15,843 nucleotides of DNA, taken from Alphaproteobacteria bacterium (GTDB lineage: Bacteria; Pseudomonadota; Alphaproteobacteria; Rickettsiales; UBA6187). The notes beneath the pieces were generated by a model. It worked only from the letters and a program-made list of their open reading frames with translations, was not told where the DNA came from and ran no database searches. A program made the translations under genes and the position numbers. Position 1 is the stretch's first letter. Each line of letters opens with the position of its first letter. The stretch is taken from assembly GCA_024280585.1 (NCBI GenBank), contig JAJRPW010000142.1, positions 1-15,843 on the forward strand. The letters are read 5' to 3'. Below, in pieces: positions 14,701 to 15,843 of this stretch.

Positions 14701-15453
14701 GCTGATGTAGTTGGTGGTACTATTGGTGCTGATACTTTAATCAGTGATCAGGCCAGAGTTGGTGGTAGCTTGTCTTATGCCAAGACTGATGCTGATTCCG
14801 CAAATGGTACTGCTGAAATAGATAGTATCCAAGTTGCAGCATATGGTAGTTATGACTATAACGGTAAGTGGTATTCTGATGCGTTGTTAGCTTTTGCTAA
14901 TCACAGCTATGATGCTAAGCGTAATGTTGTAGTTGGTGCTATCAGCAATCAGGCCAAAGGTGACTTTGACGGTCAGCAATATACTATCAAAGTTGGTGGT
15001 GGATATAGAATGGATGTTGAAGGTGGCTTAAAAGTTACTCCTAAAGCATCATTACGGTATTCATTGCTAACTCAGGATAATTATACTGAAACTGGTAGTA
15101 CAGCTAACTTGGTTGTGGATTCAGATGATCAAGCGTTATTCGAGTCTAGCTTAGGTGTATCTTTATCTTATCCAATCGTTGATGGACAAGTAACTTATAT
15201 TCCTGAACTTAGAGCAGCTTGGGAGTATGACTTCATTGGTGATGAGCAGGAAATGTCTTCTCGCTTTTCTTCTGTTACTACTAATGCATTTACAACCAAA
15301 GGTGCTGATATAGCGCAAAGCACACTGAAGTTAGGTGTTGGCCTTGATGTATTAGCTCAGGATAATGTGACTGTATCTTTCGATTATGACTATGAGTCAA
15401 AAGCGAATTATGCTGCGCACACTGGTGCTTTAAAAGCTCGTTTTGCTTTCTAG
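11779..15453 (+). CDS. Type V secretion autotransporter with repeated beta passenger, 1224 aa
   Basis: Large surface protein. A Sec signal peptide (about 1-29, basic MIKKSFKKS then a hydrophobic core, cleavage after AFA) precedes a passenger of about 820 residues rich in Thr, Gly, Ala, Ser and Val with no cysteine. The passenger carries about eight imperfect units of 75-95 residues, beginning near 82, 167, 262, 338, 430, 510, 589 and 666. A unit reads GTLTFAGxxTxTGxIG, then a K/T-V-T strand, then GDVYATSVNF, then DGTLTVADGxxITG. A helical linker (about 862-945) leads to the autotransporter beta-barrel (about 953-1224, from GLWGQVFG) ending in ARFAF, with the terminal Phe recognised by BAM. 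Glycine is mostly GGT, and Thr/Ala mostly ACT/GCT, unlike the mixed codons of purM, suggesting high expression. Rickettsial OmpB-like proteins are the nearest analogy; the passenger function is unknown. Confidence 0.93.
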   Translation: MIKKSFKKSLLTTASVFAIGAFDASGAFAAVQTTGGSVDMTADGIAEGVLWDGVHTLTVTAAQTSIGNTGGLSLDSGATDRGTLLLNNTGALAITGAIGQTGAGEQLTLITVNTTAVTSVAGDIFVEAINFAADGTIALASGKTFTDGAIASGVITSSLASTTVGQGTFTLSGGTQAVKGQIGTTTNYIKTVNAGVASAATTFTADVYAVTTNVTGTGTITLNTSLFGTSLSYDGNGTVVIATDGESITAAITNDTGTDSQGTLSITDAGTINGAIGASGASLLKINLTTSNASKTVAFVGDVFATTLQFGTHAAGTATFTDGSDVTGAFVSGGDNLGVITFAGTSTVTGTIGSSTSIDFNILNVGANSKTVTISGDTYAVKTNITGSGTLALQADITGAIDFDADGFLTLADGSDVTGVILAAAADDNGTITTAGASTLTGILGAAAGGNALKKFTLNGADKTVATSGGIHAASIYFDADGTLTVADNDAVNTGTITTGHITTETKNTGTVNFLGTTTFGSGDDDIGTSALPLKAVKITGAADTVTITGNLYAQSVVIGDSASDVAVISIGAGKTLSAAVTTFATGDGTLTFAGAGTMTGQIGTSSAELLLVTVGNGAVTADSDVYATSVNFAGDNVFTVAAGKSITSSAASGTAMVTTGTDDEGTLTFSGSTTVADDVGTAALQLNVINFSAGTATVSEDLNADTINVLGSTRLEFTGTAKTHTGDLISAGSSTVDVNGNAVSIATGDADTGLFTLSGNGTFAVTVTGGDTNDSGSLTAVGVADLSSGNLTVAVTGSEYIAAGTTYAVVTAGTLNNDEVTITDDSYTVSFTGDGAANVTAGTLTLTAVRTNTLQSSSTLVNESAVGTALEGIAATGNPDLDAIQGALQNLSSAVAVEAALATLDPDASGMTSQASSAASDAALGTVSNRIETALGVTSGVAAGGMSANSGLWGQVFGTSADQDYRKGVRGYQADVVGGTIGADTLISDQARVGGSLSYAKTDADSANGTAEIDSIQVAAYGSYDYNGKWYSDALLAFANHSYDAKRNVVVGAISNQAKGDFDGQQYTIKVGGGYRMDVEGGLKVTPKASLRYSLLTQDNYTETGSTANLVVDSDDQALFESSLGVSLSYPIVDGQVTYIPELRAAWEYDFIGDEQEMSSRFSSVTTNAFTTKGADIAQSTLKLGVGLDVLAQDNVTVSFDYDYESKANYAAHTGALKARFAF

Positions 15454-15470
15454 TTTGAAGGTTTAGACAA

Positions 15471-15505
15471 AAAAAGAGCCCTCATGGAAACATGGGGGCT
15501 TTTTT
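15471..15505 (+). terminator. Rho-independent terminator of the autotransporter gene
   Basis: GCCCTCATG (15478-15486) pairs with CATGGGGGC (15491-15499; one G-U) across a GAAA tetraloop and is followed by six T. An A-run precedes the stem, so it could also work from the opposite strand. It starts 18 nt after the stop codon. Confidence 0.92.
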
Positions 15506-15510
15506 ATACA

Positions 15511-15660
15511 GTTAAGAACCTTGTCTGTTCGCAACCTTTCTGTGAGGCGGCAAAAACACTGTGTTTTCGAGCAGCGCAGCGTACACGAAATACTTGAAGC
15601 CAAGCACAGGAAATACAGTGCTTGCAGGCCGTCACAAAAAGATTGCGAACAAAGTTCTAA
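15511..15660. ncRNA. Long foldable element, candidate structured RNA or palindromic repeat
   Basis: Long-range pairing: TGTTCGCAA (15526-15534) with TTGCGAACA (15643-15651), a C/A mismatch, CTTT (15536-15539) with AAAG (15638-15641), a second C/A mismatch, TGTGA (15541-15545) with TCACA (15632-15636), a GG bulge, and CGGC (15548-15551) with GCCG (15628-15631). That is 22 pairs. Enclosed are AAAACA/TGTTTT (15553-15567, 3-nt loop) and CAAGCAC/GTGCTTG (15601-15624, 10-nt loop). An outer AGAAC/GTTCT pairing (15515-15519 with 15654-15658) may extend it. No known RNA family is recognised and the strand of any transcript is undetermined. The coding frames through it look like nonsense. Confidence 0.55.
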
Positions 15661-15764
15661 GGCCGAGGCAACCGCATCTATAGTCATTTCAATTAATCTC
15701 CGTGCGATTAATAAATCATAATATTTACAAAAGGTTATTATCATGCTAGTAACTGTTGATAATG

Positions 15765-15843
15765 TATAGTGTACCTGCTTTATTATTAAAGCAGGTAATC
15801 GAGGCGAAGTGTATTAAACATACATAAGACGATGATTGACGCA
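15765..15843 (-). mobile_element. MITE-like element, copy C, cut by the window end
   Basis: It begins TATAGTGTACCTGCTTTA and follows the minus-strand sequence of copy B with no gaps, about 68 of 79 positions identical. It contains a perfect 11-bp hairpin, TACCTGCTTTA (15772-15782) with TAAAGCAGGTA (15787-15797), loop TTAT. About 27 bp are expected beyond the edge, ending in a TTT..ACTATA-type terminus. A short inverted repeat ATTATCA/TGATAAT (15737-15763) directly precedes it. Confidence 0.8.

Noticed and set aside
11779..15453. Naming the autotransporter OmpB or another Sca protein
   Set aside because: Architecture and composition are similar, but no specific OmpB sequence block is recognised; the repeats here are of their own type.
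15463..15744. Minus-strand 93-codon open frame, Cys/Leu-rich
   Set aside because: It runs straight through the strong terminator and the long-range paired element, and its composition looks like translated palindromic DNA. There is no ribosome site or recognisable domain.
1..15843. CRISPR array, tRNA, rRNA or prophage genes
   Set aside because: No regularly spaced direct repeats, no recognisable tRNA or rRNA motifs and no phage or transposase proteins were seen in the window.

Overview
The window is about 15.8 kb of AT-rich bacterial chromosome. It is most likely from an alphaproteobacterium. The strongest clue is the gene order purN-purM, then divergently a DUF2066-like exported protein, an AI-2E/PerM-family permease and the DnaA-like AAA+ protein HdaA, a neighbourhood known from Alphaproteobacteria. 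The ParE sequence and a large Ala/Gly/Thr-rich autotransporter fit the same group. I cannot place it below class level.

Layout. (1) 1-1576, minus: N-terminal 525 codons of topoisomerase IV subunit B (parE), running off the left edge. (2) 1577-2454: a spacer with a small inverted-repeat element, a strong promoter, an unrecognised 160-residue helical protein (plus), then a spacer with a G/C hairpin. (3) 2455-4513, minus: a small cysteine-containing lipoprotein, thioredoxin reductase and a 2-Cys peroxiredoxin. The last two form a functional pair separated by a long hairpin. (4) 4685-5260, plus: a ParD/ParE-type toxin-antitoxin pair with overlapping genes. (5) 5252-9679, minus: a compact six-gene cluster read DUF2066 protein, PerM-type permease, HdaA, SemiSWEET transporter, 4-oxalocrotonate-tautomerase-like enzyme, HisZ. 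(6) 9859-11479, plus: purM and purN, overlapping by 8 nt. (7) 11480-15505, plus: a leader with hairpins, a 1224-residue autotransporter with about eight imperfect passenger repeats and a C-terminal beta-barrel, and a strong terminator. (8) 15507-15843: a long-range inverted-repeat structure (candidate structured RNA or palindromic repeat) and a third, window-truncated copy of the small element.

The best candidate for something undescribed is non-coding. Three related elements of about 104-106 bp (1615-1718, 9731-9836, and 15765 to the window end) share termini beginning TATAGT[G/A], a conserved core around CTTCG...TAATA[C/T]ACTTC...CTCGA, and TA-type flanks. They look like a family of miniature inverted-repeat transposable elements (MITEs) that sits in promoter regions. 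Their terminal ACTATA resembles a -10 box, so they may affect parE and purM transcription. The second notable object is the roughly 150-nt foldable element at 15511-15660. It pairs over more than 20 bp, with symmetric C/A mismatches that would be unusual by chance, and encloses two smaller hairpins.

Functionally, the protein genes cover chromosome handling (ParE, HdaA), thiol redox defence (Prx, TrxB), purine synthesis (PurM, PurN), histidine-pathway control (HisZ), transport (PerM-like, SemiSWEET), a plasmid-type addiction module and a surface protein.
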